Assembly (NCBI GenBank): GCA_900322035.1
Contig: ONYL01000006.1
Span: forward strand, 1-64,000
DNA length: 64,000 nucleotides
Source of the DNA: an uncultured Prevotella sp.
GTDB taxonomy: Bacteria > Bacteroidota > Bacteroidia > Bacteroidales > Bacteroidaceae
Reading direction: 5' to 3'
Shown here piece by piece: positions 41,929 through 50,656 of this stretch; the stretch's first letter is position 1, and each line of letters opens with the position of its first letter. A model generated the notes under the pieces. The model made no database searches, was not told where the DNA came from, and saw only the letters and a list, made by a program, of their open reading frames with translations. The translations under genes and the position numbers were made by a program.

Positions 41929-41951
41929 CCTCTGTGGTTTACTCTCCAATT

Positions 41952-41979
41952 GCAGGTTTGTTTGGGACCCGAAACCTGC
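41952..41979 (-). other. Stem-loop between tail tube and chaperone genes
   Basis: GCAGGTTT and AAACCTGC form an 8-bp stem with a 12-nt loop 45 bp past the tail-tube stop. No T-run follows; it could set relative expression by mRNA processing. Confidence 0.45.
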
Positions 41980-42023
41980 AAAGGGTGAATATATATGGAT
42001 AAACAGCACGCTACGATACGTCC

Positions 42024-42479
42024 TTACGATCCACTTGTTGTTGTTCCTGCGGTGATGCTCACCTGATCCTTGCCATCATTGTCGAGTGAATCGAAGGTAT
42101 AGACGCGGATGAGACCATCTGCTGCCGTGTAGGTATCCTCATACGAGCATACGGCACGCGCCATGGTAAAGCCGGGAGCACGCTTGTCTTCCGGAGTCAG
42201 CGTTACAGAATACTCGCCAGGCACGACACCGTTAGTACCTGCAATAGGCATTGTACGGCCGGCACCCTGACGAACGCTGCATTTGAACGTATATTTGCTA
42301 TCCTTGTAACGGACAGCCTCAGCAGCTCCACCCTCAATGTTGGCTTCTACCTTATCTCCCTTTTCGGTCGACAGCTCAGAAGAATCCTCTACGGGAGTAG
42401 GAAATGTACCTACGGTCACTGCGCCAGTGTCGGCAACAGCAGCAACCACAATAGTTGGTTTACCCCAAGATAGTATCAT
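42024..42479 (-). CDS. Major tail tube protein
   Basis: A 151-aa beta-rich protein with a G-T-F-P-T-P-V-E segment, E-A-N-I-E-G-G, and a central F-K-C-S-V-R-Q-G. Size, composition and position between the terminator-like and chaperone genes fit the tail tube subunit that polymerises around the tape measure. Assignment is mainly by synteny. Confidence 0.65.
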   Translation of the reverse strand: MILSWGKPTIVVAAVADTGAVTVGTFPTPVEDSSELSTEKGDKVEANIEGGAAEAVRYKDSKYTFKCSVRQGAGRTMPIAGTNGVVPGEYSVTLTPEDKRAPGFTMARAVCSYEDTYTAADGLIRVYTFDSLDNDGKDQVSITAGTTTSGS

Positions 42480-42483
42480 AATT

Positions 42484-42879
42484 CTATTCGTTATTAATTT
42501 TGTAATTCAGTCTGTTGTTTATGACGTGCCAATCGATACCCTCAGCCTCATAGACTTTCTGTTGCTCGAGATAGACTACCGCCCCTCCTACAGTGAATGA
42601 CTCCAGTATGGAGGAAGCAAGTTCAGACAGCTCACCAATTCTTGCAGAATCTTCTTCCGCCTGCCCATCGATAATATTGTCCTCAACGTAGATATTCACG
42701 TTTACAACGGCTTCTTGATTTTGTCCGTTCACGTTGGATAGCACTGAGATGATGATGTCCTCCTTGGTCGAGTTCTTGGGCCTGCTCGTCTTCTTCAGCA
42801 AGCCAGTAACCTCATTGACCAGCTCGGACTTCATCAAGTAGTTGTAGATATCCGTTTTTATCGCGTACTCGGTTTTCAT
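42484..42879 (-). CDS. Tail terminator-like protein
   Basis: A 131-aa protein directly upstream of the tail tube gene. Mixed alpha/beta with K-E-D-I-I-I-S-V-L-S and V-V-N-V-N-I-Y-V strands, like phage tail terminators that cap the tube before head joining. It overlaps the preceding gene by 4 bp. Confidence 0.6.
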   Translation of the reverse strand: MKTEYAIKTDIYNYLMKSELVNEVTGLLKKTSRPKNSTKEDIIISVLSNVNGQNQEAVVNVNIYVEDNIIDGQAEEDSARIGELSELASSILESFTVGGAVVYLEQQKVYEAEGIDWHVINNRLNYKINNE

Positions 42880-43367
42880 ATCTGGATGGAATTTATCTTT
42901 TTCGTTGCCTTATCTACGGCTTTTTGGATATACTCATCAACTTTCCCCCTTGCCCAGGTTTCAGTCGATGCAAGCACATCTTTGTTTTTAAGAGCCTCAA
43001 CGTAATCTGCATAACTCATGGCAGCGACCACCACCAACGCATAGGTGTTGGAATACTTGGAGGCTAACTCCTCGACCATCTTTCTACCCTCACTCTGTCC
43101 TTTAGAACCTTCCTTAACTACAGCAAAGGCAGACTGCATGAGCGCCTTGCCGTGATTGTAGATGGAATAACCTACGGAGCTACGGAGATTTCCGGTGTGG
43201 TCTATCCAGCTCTCTTCGCTACTTCTATCTCTGATTTTGTTCAAAGAGGTCTCTCCCATATAAGCCAAGGCACTGAAAATCTCGTCATTGAGAATACGTG
43301 CAGCAGTCTTTAAGAAAGCATCTACTGCCTCTTTCGGAGTTACCATCTTTATCTCCATCAGATCCAA
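42876..43367 (-). CDS. HK97 gp10-like tail completion protein
   Basis: A 163-aa protein with the W-I-D-H-T-G-N-L-R-S-S-V-G-Y segment characteristic of gp10-type neck proteins, and Y-A-L-V-V-V-A-A-M-S-Y-A-D-Y-V-E. It acts at the head-tail junction. It overlaps the closure gene by 10 bp. Confidence 0.75.
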   Translation of the reverse strand: MDLMEIKMVTPKEAVDAFLKTAARILNDEIFSALAYMGETSLNKIRDRSSEESWIDHTGNLRSSVGYSIYNHGKALMQSAFAVVKEGSKGQSEGRKMVEELASKYSNTYALVVVAAMSYADYVEALKNKDVLASTETWARGKVDEYIQKAVDKATKKINSIQI

Positions 43368-43690
43368 ATTTTACATTGATGCTGGTAACGGTGAAATCCC
43401 TTAACCTCAAACTCCTTCTCGTCTGAGCCAAAGAAAGCAATTTTTATCTTATCGCCTCGCTTGAACTCACGGCAGTCTGGAGGGAGATTATACACGGTGT
43501 ACTCGTAATAGCCTGACGTTCCATCGTCATACGTTATCACATTCTCCTTGCCCGATGGAACCACATCGCACCTGCAGTAGTTATCTACCCATTCGGTACC
43601 GCCTTTGTGGTAGTCACCGTTTTCATCGGTATAGCCTTTGCTGCTGATGCAATAGGATAGGAGGTGTGGCGCAAAATCCAAGACAGCCAT
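43358..43690 (-). CDS. Head closure protein
   Basis: A 110-aa beta-barrel-like protein (D-D-G-T-S-G-Y-Y-E-Y-T-V-Y, F-K-R-G-D-K-I-K-I) in the slot of the stopper that seals the portal after packaging. Assignment is by gene order and strand pattern. Confidence 0.6.
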   Translation of the reverse strand: MAVLDFAPHLLSYCISSKGYTDENGDYHKGGTEWVDNYCRCDVVPSGKENVITYDDGTSGYYEYTVYNLPPDCREFKRGDKIKIAFFGSDEKEFEVKGFHRYQHQCKIWI

Positions 43691-43691
43691 A

Positions 43692-44018
43692 TTAATCGAG
43701 TATTGTTACCGTCGGCTCACCATCGTCAAACGTAGGCTCGCCAATCTCACCGTATAGTTTGTTAGCTCTCTTCAGTATCAGCTTTCTTTGCTCGTCCGTG
43801 AGCGTTCCAATGCTCTTGTCCGACTCGGAAAACTGAATCGCTCCCACGAGAGAATAAAGACAGTCCGCAACAGCACCCTTGTAGGCATCGCTATCCATGG
43901 TAGGCTTATCGACGTCCTTGGTGCCATCAAGTTCTCGTTTGATGAGGATGTTCTCAATATACCCTACTGGGATAGGATAATGAACCTCGTCTCTCAGTGC
44001 TTGCAATACTGTCTTCAT
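43692..44018 (-). CDS. Head-tail connector/adaptor
   Basis: A 108-aa mostly helical protein immediately after the capsid gene, the usual place of the gp6/gp15-type adaptor that docks onto the portal. It has L-T-D-E-Q-R-K-L-I-L-K-R-A-N-K-L-Y in its C-terminal half. No membrane segment. Confidence 0.6.
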   Translation of the reverse strand: MKTVLQALRDEVHYPIPVGYIENILIKRELDGTKDVDKPTMDSDAYKGAVADCLYSLVGAIQFSESDKSIGTLTDEQRKLILKRANKLYGEIGEPTFDDGEPTVTILD

Positions 44019-44030
44019 TCTCTGTTACGT

Positions 44031-45329
44031 TTAGGATGCTGGAGTGAGGGCATTCTTCAGAGTTTCCTCATCCTCCTCGCTCAGTTCGTTAATCTTACTA
44101 ATCAGCGTATTATCGCCAATGTTAGAAGCAACACGGTTGCCAGTAATGGCAGCAAGCTGCTTGATCACGTCAGCCTTTGTGTACTTCTTGCCCCATACCG
44201 TGATATAGGTGTCGGAAGTATCAGCCTTCTCAGCAGTCTCGTCAACCTCCTCAGAGAGAGTGAGGTCAAGCACATACACCTGGTCAACGTCTTCGATGAC
44301 AGGTGCTGCCAAAGCCTGACCGCCAGTAACCTCACGGAGAGGATTGGTCAGAGAGTACTCAGAAATCAGCTTATAGTCGTCAATAAGGCTGTAGGTCACG
44401 CCATCGACGTGATTGGTAGCCTCAGCAAGCTGACCATAAACGAAGGAGCCAACCTGCTCATTGCACTCGAAGATGATACGGTTGTTGTTCCAAGGCTTCT
44501 TAGAGGTCTTCTTGCCATTCTTCTCGAACAGAACGGTACGGTTGATTACCTGGAACGTTGCACCAGTGTCATCGGTGAATGCCTCATTGAAACGCTTTGC
44601 TGTAGGAACCGGCAGCGTGGTGTCCTCAGTGTAGGACTGACCATTATAACCTGCAACGAGCTCACGAGCCTCACGTGTCAGACGCAGTGCATCATAGGTA
44701 GTCTTGGAAATCCAAACCTTGATGACGGTGTTCTGGTCACGAGAGTCGGCAGTGGAAATAACATGCTTGATATCGGAGAGAGAGATAACACCCTTTGTAG
44801 TTGCGCCAAAGGTGTTTGCAGCAAGGTAGCCATAGTTAAGGCGCATCAGACTGCCTTCCTTATCAGCATCCGGCATTGCGACATAGCCCTCGCAGAGACC
44901 AAAGAGGAACGAATACTCCATGAGCTCGTCGAGACCGACATTACAAGCCACAGGGTCGTCAGCAAGTTTCTTTCGGATACGGGCTGCGTTGCCTCCCTGC
45001 TTCTCCATGATGTTGAGCTGAGTAATATCAGACTCTTTCAGCTTCTTGGAGATGGCAGACTTAGGCAGCTTGCCATTAGCCGAAGCAATGCTGTCACGAG
45101 ACTTGATGGGCAACTCGGAGTCCATGGCTACGAAATCTGCAGATACGTAGGTAGTGTTCACACTTGTGGACTCCCACTTGTTGTCCGGAGAAAACACTTT
45201 CTTAAGGATAGTTGTATCCTTATGCAGATAGGTCAGCGTGCCGTTTCTCTTTCCGTTGATTTTCTCAATGAGAGTGGTCAACAGAGGGAAAAACGAAGCG
45301 ACCCATTTCAAAAACAAAGATTCATTCAT
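44031..45329 (-). CDS. Major capsid protein
   Basis: A 432-aa protein following scaffold and decoration genes. Central segments such as D-I-K-H-V-I-S-T-A and R-I-I-F-E-C-N-E-Q-V-G-S-F-V-Y-G look like the P- and A-domains of HK97-fold capsid proteins. The last 75 residues, after L-D-L-T-L-S-E-E-V, are acidic with a small helical K-Y-T-K-A-D-V-I-K-Q-L domain, possibly exposed on the capsid. Confidence 0.8.
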   Translation of the reverse strand: MNESLFLKWVASFFPLLTTLIEKINGKRNGTLTYLHKDTTILKKVFSPDNKWESTSVNTTYVSADFVAMDSELPIKSRDSIASANGKLPKSAISKKLKESDITQLNIMEKQGGNAARIRKKLADDPVACNVGLDELMEYSFLFGLCEGYVAMPDADKEGSLMRLNYGYLAANTFGATTKGVISLSDIKHVISTADSRDQNTVIKVWISKTTYDALRLTREARELVAGYNGQSYTEDTTLPVPTAKRFNEAFTDDTGATFQVINRTVLFEKNGKKTSKKPWNNNRIIFECNEQVGSFVYGQLAEATNHVDGVTYSLIDDYKLISEYSLTNPLREVTGGQALAAPVIEDVDQVYVLDLTLSEEVDETAEKADTSDTYITVWGKKYTKADVIKQLAAITGNRVASNIGDNTLISKINELSEEDEETLKNALTPAS

Positions 45330-45355
45330 AATTACCTAATTGAAGATTGAAGCGG

Positions 45356-45754
45356 TTACTCGTCATGGTCGAAACGAAGCGTAGGTACGGCCTTCACGAT
45401 AGCGTCCTTGATGGAATCTACAGCGTAAGGGCTTGCTACGTCATTCACTTCGCCAGCATACATGATAGCTACGAAAGGCTCAGCGGTGGGCACAGTGCTT
45501 ACCGCAACGCCTACATATACACAATTCTCCGGCAGCGACTCATACGCGTCGCCAGCCTCATTCACTGGCATGGGCAGATACTCCCCAGTGGTAGTGTTCT
45601 TGATAATCACATGGCCGGCGCGGATAAACTCCTGCTTGTAATTATCAACATTGAGCACTTTGCCACCTTTGATGCCTGCGGTATAATGGCGGATAACCAC
45701 AGGGTCGTTACCGAAGCCAAATGCCGCCTTTGTACCAACATCTACTACACTCAT
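45356..45754 (-). CDS. Head decoration/stabilisation protein
   Basis: A 132-aa protein between scaffold and capsid genes. Beta-rich, with I-K-N-T-T-T-G-E-Y-L-P-M-P and V-Y-V-G-V-A-V-S-T, in the style of lambda-D-like decoration proteins that bind capsid threefold sites. Assigned by position. Confidence 0.6.
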   Translation of the reverse strand: MSVVDVGTKAAFGFGNDPVVIRHYTAGIKGGKVLNVDNYKQEFIRAGHVIIKNTTTGEYLPMPVNEAGDAYESLPENCVYVGVAVSTVPTAEPFVAIMYAGEVNDVASPYAVDSIKDAIVKAVPTLRFDHDE

Positions 45755-45776
45755 TTTTGTTGTCTTTTAAGATGGT

Positions 45777-46571
45777 TTAGAACTGATCGGCCAAATCGTC
45801 AAGTTCCTTATCAGTTAACTGTTTGGGTTTGTCGTCCCCATCGGAGTCATCTTTCTTGTGGGTGCCAGCCGTTCCTGCCTCGGAAGGTCCGAGCTTCTTC
45901 AGACCAGCATCTGCTCGCTCCTGATTGTACGACTCCAAATCCTCGGTCACCTCGTCAAGATAGTCCTGGAAATCGTCTTCAGACTTGAAAGTGCTGGCAA
46001 TTCTGTCAAACTCTCTCAATCGTCTCTCGCCGAATTTACCGGTGTCTTTGAGGATGGCTTGCAGTTTGGCTCTGCGGCCATTCGAGACATTTCCCTGCTT
46101 CAGTCTGGAAACCTCATCGCTCAGCTTATTCACAGAATCAGCCAAACTCTTTGCCCACGCCGGAGTAGCGTCCTTGTCATCATCATTTTCCTTCTTGGAT
46201 TTGGCGCGACGTTGCTGACCATTCTTCTTACGGCCTGCCTTTCCTTCATCGCCATCGGGATCGTCATCACCGTTAGCGGAGTCGTCCGGCTCATCGTCAT
46301 CATCGTCGTCTTCGTCTTGGTCGTGCTCTTGCCGATACTTGGCAATAGTACGCTGTGCGGAAATCTGTCCGTACTTGAGGAGTTCCGTTGCCTTTTCGAT
46401 GGCTTCATCAATGGCACCGTCAACGTCCTCGTCGGAGGCATTATCTTCGACATCAAGGTTATCGGCAATCTTAGCAGCGATACCCTTAATCTCACTACGA
46501 CTGAAACCGAGCGCCTTTACATCCTTACTCGTTTTCAGCTTCTTCAGAACTTTTTGAAAATGTTTGTTCAT
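45777..46571 (-). CDS. Capsid scaffolding protein
   Basis: A 264-aa highly charged helical protein: an acidic D/E run at about residues 84-110, basic K/R stretches, and a coiled coil around residues 140-170. It lacks hydrophobic cores. This composition and its position upstream of the capsid gene fit a scaffold that guides shell assembly and is then lost. It is first gene after promoter family 1 at 46.7 kb. Confidence 0.75.
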   Translation of the reverse strand: MNKHFQKVLKKLKTSKDVKALGFSRSEIKGIAAKIADNLDVEDNASDEDVDGAIDEAIEKATELLKYGQISAQRTIAKYRQEHDQDEDDDDDDEPDDSANGDDDPDGDEGKAGRKKNGQQRRAKSKKENDDDKDATPAWAKSLADSVNKLSDEVSRLKQGNVSNGRRAKLQAILKDTGKFGERRLREFDRIASTFKSEDDFQDYLDEVTEDLESYNQERADAGLKKLGPSEAGTAGTHKKDDSDGDDKPKQLTDKELDDLADQF

Positions 46572-46687
46572 TACTATTATAGTTTAATGTGAGTTATCGC
46601 AGTCGTATGCGAACAGACTTTCTCAGAACCATATAGCAAGAGCAATGTTTCAACTAAGTTCTGTTGCGCACGTCTTACTACGCATCG

Positions 46688-46719
46688 CAAAAATACGAAA
46701 TATATTTGAAAGACAAATA
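46688..46719 (-). promoter_or_regulatory. Promoter of capsid operon with dyad (family 1)
   Basis: TTTG, an 18-bp spacer and TATTTTTG (46688-46695) on the minus strand. The -33 box is in TATTTG-AAAGA-CAAATA (46703-46719). The transcript leader to the scaffold gene is about 110 nt and includes a CAGAAC/GTTCTG stem (46625-46664). Confidence 0.75.
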
Positions 46720-46768
46720 CTTTAATGAAGATTTAACAATCGTTATACATTCTGCGCTACGCATAACG

Positions 46769-46803
46769 AAAAAGGAGCCGACGGTATGGAAACCGCCAGC
46801 CCC
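46769..46803 (-). terminator. Intrinsic terminator before capsid operon
   Basis: Arms 46774-46785 and 46792-46803 form a 12-bp stem with wobbles, followed on the minus strand by five T. It ends the unit that finishes at 46835 and separates it from the capsid promoter. Confidence 0.85.
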
Positions 46804-46834
46804 TAAGAAACATATATGAGCAATGAAAAATTGC

Positions 46835-47743
46835 CTAATCGAAATTGTGCTCCTGCTTGTACTTGGCTATTCTCTCCAGCTCCTTGGAGCAATAGTCCTC
46901 ATCGTACCGCATCAGCATATCATAGCACCACGCTGCCGTTATCGACTCCTCTGATCCATCGAACACCTTGATATCCTCCTTCCTCGGTAGATTGTGGATG
47001 AAGACGTCACGACACAGCTCCCACTTCCCGCTTACCATCGTATAGCCGTCAGATTTGACAATCCATGTCCGGCTCACCGTCTCACTGATGGAGATACGAC
47101 CGCCATTCCGCTTCATAGCGTCAACGACCATGTTGGCTTTCTCGGAGCTATGCTCATAATGGTACTCGGAGCATTGGTGGAGCAGTCTCAGCTTCAGCCA
47201 AAGAGAGCTAATCAATGGCTCAGCGTCCTGGAATGAGAAACTCCACATCTCACCACAGCACCTGCACTCAATGAGCACCTTCAACTCGGTCTCGGTGTTC
47301 TTGACTCCGCACACATAGAGGGTGTCTCTCAGACCATTATAGCCATAGTTCACCAAAAATCCCTTCTCGCTTGGCTTACCGAATTGCTTATCAAGCGGAA
47401 GGCCGTGAGGGCAACGGACGTTAACAAGCAATCCCATTTCTTCGCTTTTTAGCTGCATGGTGCCACACTTCATCATGTCTTCTATATCCTCAGCTTTCAG
47501 CTTGTAGACGTTGACACGGAGCATATTGGGGATGAACTCACTCTGACCTATAGGACTCGGAGTGGTGAAGTCTCCAACCTCTATTCCGTCCTCGTCCGGC
47601 GTAGAGATGCGCCAATAGCAATTCAGAGGACTTCCATTGTAAAGGATGTCCATCAACTGCTCATAACGGCAGTAATACATACTCTCGCAGCTGCCTATCT
47701 TGACACGCTGTCTGTCACTCTTTCTAATTGCGTACTCTCCCAT
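46835..47743 (-). CDS. Hypothetical phage protein with Cys motif
   Basis: A 302-aa soluble protein of unknown function. It has E-C-R-C-C-G-E-M-W in the middle (possible metal site). No homology to structural proteins is apparent. It lies in the accessory stretch between the minor head and scaffold genes and ends at a strong terminator. Confidence 0.6.
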   Translation of the reverse strand: MGEYAIRKSDRQRVKIGSCESMYYCRYEQLMDILYNGSPLNCYWRISTPDEDGIEVGDFTTPSPIGQSEFIPNMLRVNVYKLKAEDIEDMMKCGTMQLKSEEMGLLVNVRCPHGLPLDKQFGKPSEKGFLVNYGYNGLRDTLYVCGVKNTETELKVLIECRCCGEMWSFSFQDAEPLISSLWLKLRLLHQCSEYHYEHSSEKANMVVDAMKRNGGRISISETVSRTWIVKSDGYTMVSGKWELCRDVFIHNLPRKEDIKVFDGSEESITAAWCYDMLMRYDEDYCSKELERIAKYKQEHNFD

Positions 47744-47746
47744 AGC

Positions 47747-48040
47747 TTACAAACAGATTAAACGGTTCTTTGTTTCTGCATACTTCATAGCTCTCTCGAT
47801 TCCGTCTTTCTGGCCGTTGAGTTTTGCGATTACTCTTTCTACCTTCTCAACCTCTGCCAGGTCCTTAGCGAACAATTCTGCACCGCACTTGACGGTGTTC
47901 ATTCGCTTATTGAGGGAACGGATCTGCTGCTTTACCTTACGGCTGTTGATGTACTGACCAGCGTCTATGAACGCGAACAGCTTGTTGGCCATAGAGTCGG
48001 AACTGGTCTGCTTGATTTGCAGTAACTCTTTTGTTTCCAT
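47747..48040 (-). CDS. Hypothetical helical phage protein
   Basis: A 97-aa lysine-rich helical protein with coiled-coil character around residues 35-80. The start at 48040 is chosen because the repeated leader GTAAATAAGAAAC...AAAGCA-ATG, shared with other genes in this prophage, ends exactly there. An in-frame ATG at 48139 lies inside the upstream gene. Confidence 0.6.
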   Translation of the reverse strand: METKELLQIKQTSSDSMANKLFAFIDAGQYINSRKVKQQIRSLNKRMNTVKCGAELFAKDLAEVEKVERVIAKLNGQKDGIERAMKYAETKNRLICL

Positions 48041-48069
48041 TGCTTTTAACTTTATGCGTTTCTTATTTA

Positions 48070-48339
48070 CTACTTCCAAGGATAATCCATCTCGAACTTC
48101 ATAGCAACCGTCTCGCTCTTCTTGAACGATACGCTGCAAATCCCGTAATTCTTATCGCTACGATAGATGATTTTGCCGAGGCCCTTAACAAAGGCTCTGT
48201 GGCCAACGCTCATAAGGTAATCAATAGCGTCTCTCACAGTTCCGAAAGACTTGACGACCGATACCTCTGTCTCCTCCATCTTCTTAGCCTCGTTATTGAG
48301 GTGGGAGACTGTTCTGACGATTTTCACTTCCTTTTCCAT
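48070..48339 (-). CDS. Hypothetical phage protein
   Basis: An 89-aa protein, no recognised domain. It is transcribed from its own family-2 promoter module (48359-48453) and followed by the leader box of the next gene. Confidence 0.6.
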   Translation of the reverse strand: MEKEVKIVRTVSHLNNEAKKMEETEVSVVKSFGTVRDAIDYLMSVGHRAFVKGLGKIIYRSDKNYGICSVSFKKSETVAMKFEMDYPWK

Positions 48340-48358
48340 TGCTTTTGGTGTTTATAAT

Positions 48359-48453
48359 GTTTCTTATTTACAAGTGTAAAGGTAGTTATTTTCACCGATT
48401 TATGCAAACAAAGTGCCGATTATTTTCTTTCTCGAGAACTAAAGAAACTTAAC
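48359..48453 (-). promoter_or_regulatory. Family-2 promoter module (copy F)
   Basis: Minus strand, in order: GTTAAGTTTCTTTAG, an AAAATAAT block, TTTG at -33, G-TGAAAAT-A, TACCTTTA at -7, the dyad TTTACACTTGTAAA (48367-48380) and the leader box GTAAATAAGAAAC. The same order is found at 54.2, 55.1, 56.5 and, in part, 63.8 kb. Confidence 0.7.
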
Positions 48454-48492
48454 GAGAAATGGCACCCAAGTCTCTGCTTGAATGCCATTCTC
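48454..48492 (-). terminator. Hairpin after the gene ending at 48493
   Basis: GAGAATGGCA and TGCCATTTCTC pair as a 10-bp stem right after the stop codon; a modest T-rich tract (GTTAAGTTTCTTT) follows. Confidence 0.55.
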
Positions 48493-48717
48493 TTACTTGT
48501 ACTTACTCAGCCAAAACGCTTTGTACTTCATAGCTTGCTCTACGGATATTCCGTACAGCTTGCACTCGTATGAGAGCTGAGTCTTGTCGTTCGTCATCTT
48601 CTCACGATAAAGCATTCCCCAAACACATCCTGCACGATGCTTAATCTCTGTTTCTGCACTAACCGTGAATTCGGAATGCATCTTCGTGGTCAGTTCTTCC
48701 TTCAATTCGTGTTCCAT
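48493..48717 (-). CDS. Hypothetical small phage protein
   Basis: A 74-aa acidic N-terminus, then mixed sequence ending F-W-L-S-K-Y-K. No known domain. It follows the minor head gene by 12 bp and is likely in the portal operon, ending at the hairpin 48454-48492. Confidence 0.55.
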   Translation of the reverse strand: MEHELKEELTTKMHSEFTVSAETEIKHRAGCVWGMLYREKMTNDKTQLSYECKLYGISVEQAMKYKAFWLSKYK

Positions 48718-48729
48718 AATGCAAAGATA

Positions 48730-50463
48730 CTAATCTACTTCGGATAATCCAACATAATCGTGGAGATAATTCAACTGGGGCAGATCATTAAGCCGCAGAA
48801 AGCCGTTCCAGTGAGTTCCAAGAAGCATTTCCTTTCCAAAGTCCAAAGATGCAATGTAATTCATCGGAGTAACATCACCCATCTTTTTCAGCCTGGAGGT
48901 GACGATATTGTATTGCTCCTTTGTTATCACTTTGTCATCATAACGCATTTTGGCGAGGTCTTGTATCTCCGAGGTCTTAGCACAGAAACCATATTTGGCC
49001 CAGCAATAGCCTCCGACATCGATATTGGCTTTCACCCTTACTTCATCAACACCCATATTCTCATACTCAGAGAACAGGCTTCTGAAGATGGCTTTTGAAA
49101 TTCCCTTCCCCTGCAGTTCCTCTGGGAGGTCAAACAACGCGTGGTCGACAATAATGCGATTACCCTCCTTAAAAAAGACTCTGTTCAGTTCAACGTCTTC
49201 GTCATCAGAACTCAGCCCTTTATAATTCATGGAGACTGAACCGTTATCCAAGAACGAAATGGTCTTTCCACTCCAATAAATCTCGTGCTTGTCTCCAATC
49301 TTCTCCATACTCTCATCGAAGCCTTTGAGGTTGAAGCCTTTCATAGCTGAATGGTTATACCTATCAGCATCAAATCGGTTGAAGTTGAGCGAATGAAGCT
49401 CCTCAACAAGCTCTTTCGACACAAGGAACGTTCTCGCTTTCTCCTTCTCCATCTCTTCCTTATACACCTTCTTGTTGTCTCTAAGGAAATATGGGAGGGT
49501 GCCCTTTCTCTCCGAGGCTTTGATAGTATCCTCGTTTTTGACCAGCCATTGGGAAAACCTCCTTGGATAGCCTTTGGGAGCGTTGACGCTTGTAGTGCTA
49601 TCACTCCAAAACTCTTCTTCCGTTTTGAGCACTGGGATGCAGTAACAAAAGCAATTAGGGTGCCAACCCGTGAACTTGAAATCTTTCGGGTAAACGCCTT
49701 GCAGGTCGTCACAGATGTCCTGCCGAGGATGGGACTTGCTGAGCTTTATGCGGTAACCTACCACAAAATCCAGTTTCTTCCAACGCTCCTGCTCTGCTGT
49801 TCTGTAAGCCATATTGATCTCCGTCCGGGCAAGTCGGATGGAGTTATACTCACAGTTATGGCAATCGGTTGCCTTGCCATACTTCTCCTTATAGTCTTTC
49901 TTAAGACTCTCGAAGTTCTGAAGATATTTGCTCAGACGCTTACTGAGGGTAACAGCACTAATTCCTTTCTCAATGCCACTCGACAAAGCATTTTCAAGCT
50001 CAGTCTTATACTCGCCTGACTGCTTCCAAAGTTTTTCAGAGAGGTTCATTCCTTTATCCCTCCTTCTTTGGAATGCTTTCAGCGCGTCGCTGTTCGGGTC
50101 GTAATAGACCTTATGCTTCTTGCCTCCGGCCTTACTGCCATAATACTTCAGCATCTTATTCACAAGCAGGTCTTGGAGCAAGTTGCTCTCCTTCCATTCC
50201 TGCGATGTGCCAGTGTATATGACGGCTCGGATATTGCTGACAAACGCACTTCTCAGCTTATTCACAGCGTCTGCGGTCTGAGGATAATTCGAGAACGAAA
50301 ACGGCGTGGCTTGGGACCCATCGTAATCAGTCCTTAGAGCGATTTGCGACGCTTCCAAATTCAGCATATCGTAAATTTGCTGCACCATGATGGAGTATTT
50401 GTTTATCCTACTCCGTAGCGCAGCGTATGCCTTTTGCTGGTTAGGTGTTCTGGGTTTGGCCAT
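48730..50463 (-). CDS. Minor head protein (SPP1 gp7/Mu F-like) with GNAT-like tail
   Basis: A 577-aa virion protein. Residues about 100-280 are the MuF/gp7 minor capsid domain, with S-I-R-L-A-R-T-E-I-N, A-Y-R-T-A, and the C-D-D-L-x-G-V-Y...W-H-P-N-C-F-C-Y signature. Residues about 430-500 look like an acetyltransferase (GNAT) core: a strand, L-P-E-E-L-Q-G-K-G-I-S (Q-x-x-G-x-S at 451-456, the acetyl-CoA loop) and W-A-K-Y-G-F. MuF proteins often carry effector domains in this position, so a DNA-ejected effector is possible. It lies downstream of the portal. Confidence 0.8.
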   Translation of the reverse strand: MAKPRTPNQQKAYAALRSRINKYSIMVQQIYDMLNLEASQIALRTDYDGSQATPFSFSNYPQTADAVNKLRSAFVSNIRAVIYTGTSQEWKESNLLQDLLVNKMLKYYGSKAGGKKHKVYYDPNSDALKAFQRRRDKGMNLSEKLWKQSGEYKTELENALSSGIEKGISAVTLSKRLSKYLQNFESLKKDYKEKYGKATDCHNCEYNSIRLARTEINMAYRTAEQERWKKLDFVVGYRIKLSKSHPRQDICDDLQGVYPKDFKFTGWHPNCFCYCIPVLKTEEEFWSDSTTSVNAPKGYPRRFSQWLVKNEDTIKASERKGTLPYFLRDNKKVYKEEMEKEKARTFLVSKELVEELHSLNFNRFDADRYNHSAMKGFNLKGFDESMEKIGDKHEIYWSGKTISFLDNGSVSMNYKGLSSDDEDVELNRVFFKEGNRIIVDHALFDLPEELQGKGISKAIFRSLFSEYENMGVDEVRVKANIDVGGYCWAKYGFCAKTSEIQDLAKMRYDDKVITKEQYNIVTSRLKKMGDVTPMNYIASLDFGKEMLLGTHWNGFLRLNDLPQLNYLHDYVGLSEVD

Positions 50464-50656
50464 TTCTTCTCAATTTGAATTTGTCTGAGCAACCATCCAT
50501 GGAAAGCAGCTTGCAGTATTCAGCAAACTTGCACCGACATAAAATCGGCTCTCCTTTGAGACTCATGGAGTGATAGTCGTAGGCATTCTCGCAATCACGA
50601 CAATGCCCGAAATGTTTGGGCTGAGGGCTACTTGCCTTCCGTCTTTTCGTCACCAT
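50441..50656 (-). CDS. Small Cys-rich, possibly zinc-binding protein
   Basis: A 71-aa protein with C19-x2-C22, C40-x-C42, C48 and C56, fitting one or two zinc sites, and basic ends. It overlaps genes on both sides (22-29 bp). Unknown role in the head operon. Confidence 0.6.
   Translation of the reverse strand: MVTKRRKASSPQPKHFGHCRDCENAYDYHSMSLKGEPILCRCKFAEYCKLLSMDGCSDKFKLRRNGQTQNT

Noticed and set aside
43788-45350. A 520-aa plus-strand ORF opposite the capsid gene
   Set aside because: It is a codon-bias shadow of the major capsid gene: no start context, no neighbours on that strand, and low-complexity composition. The minus frame gives a coherent capsid operon.
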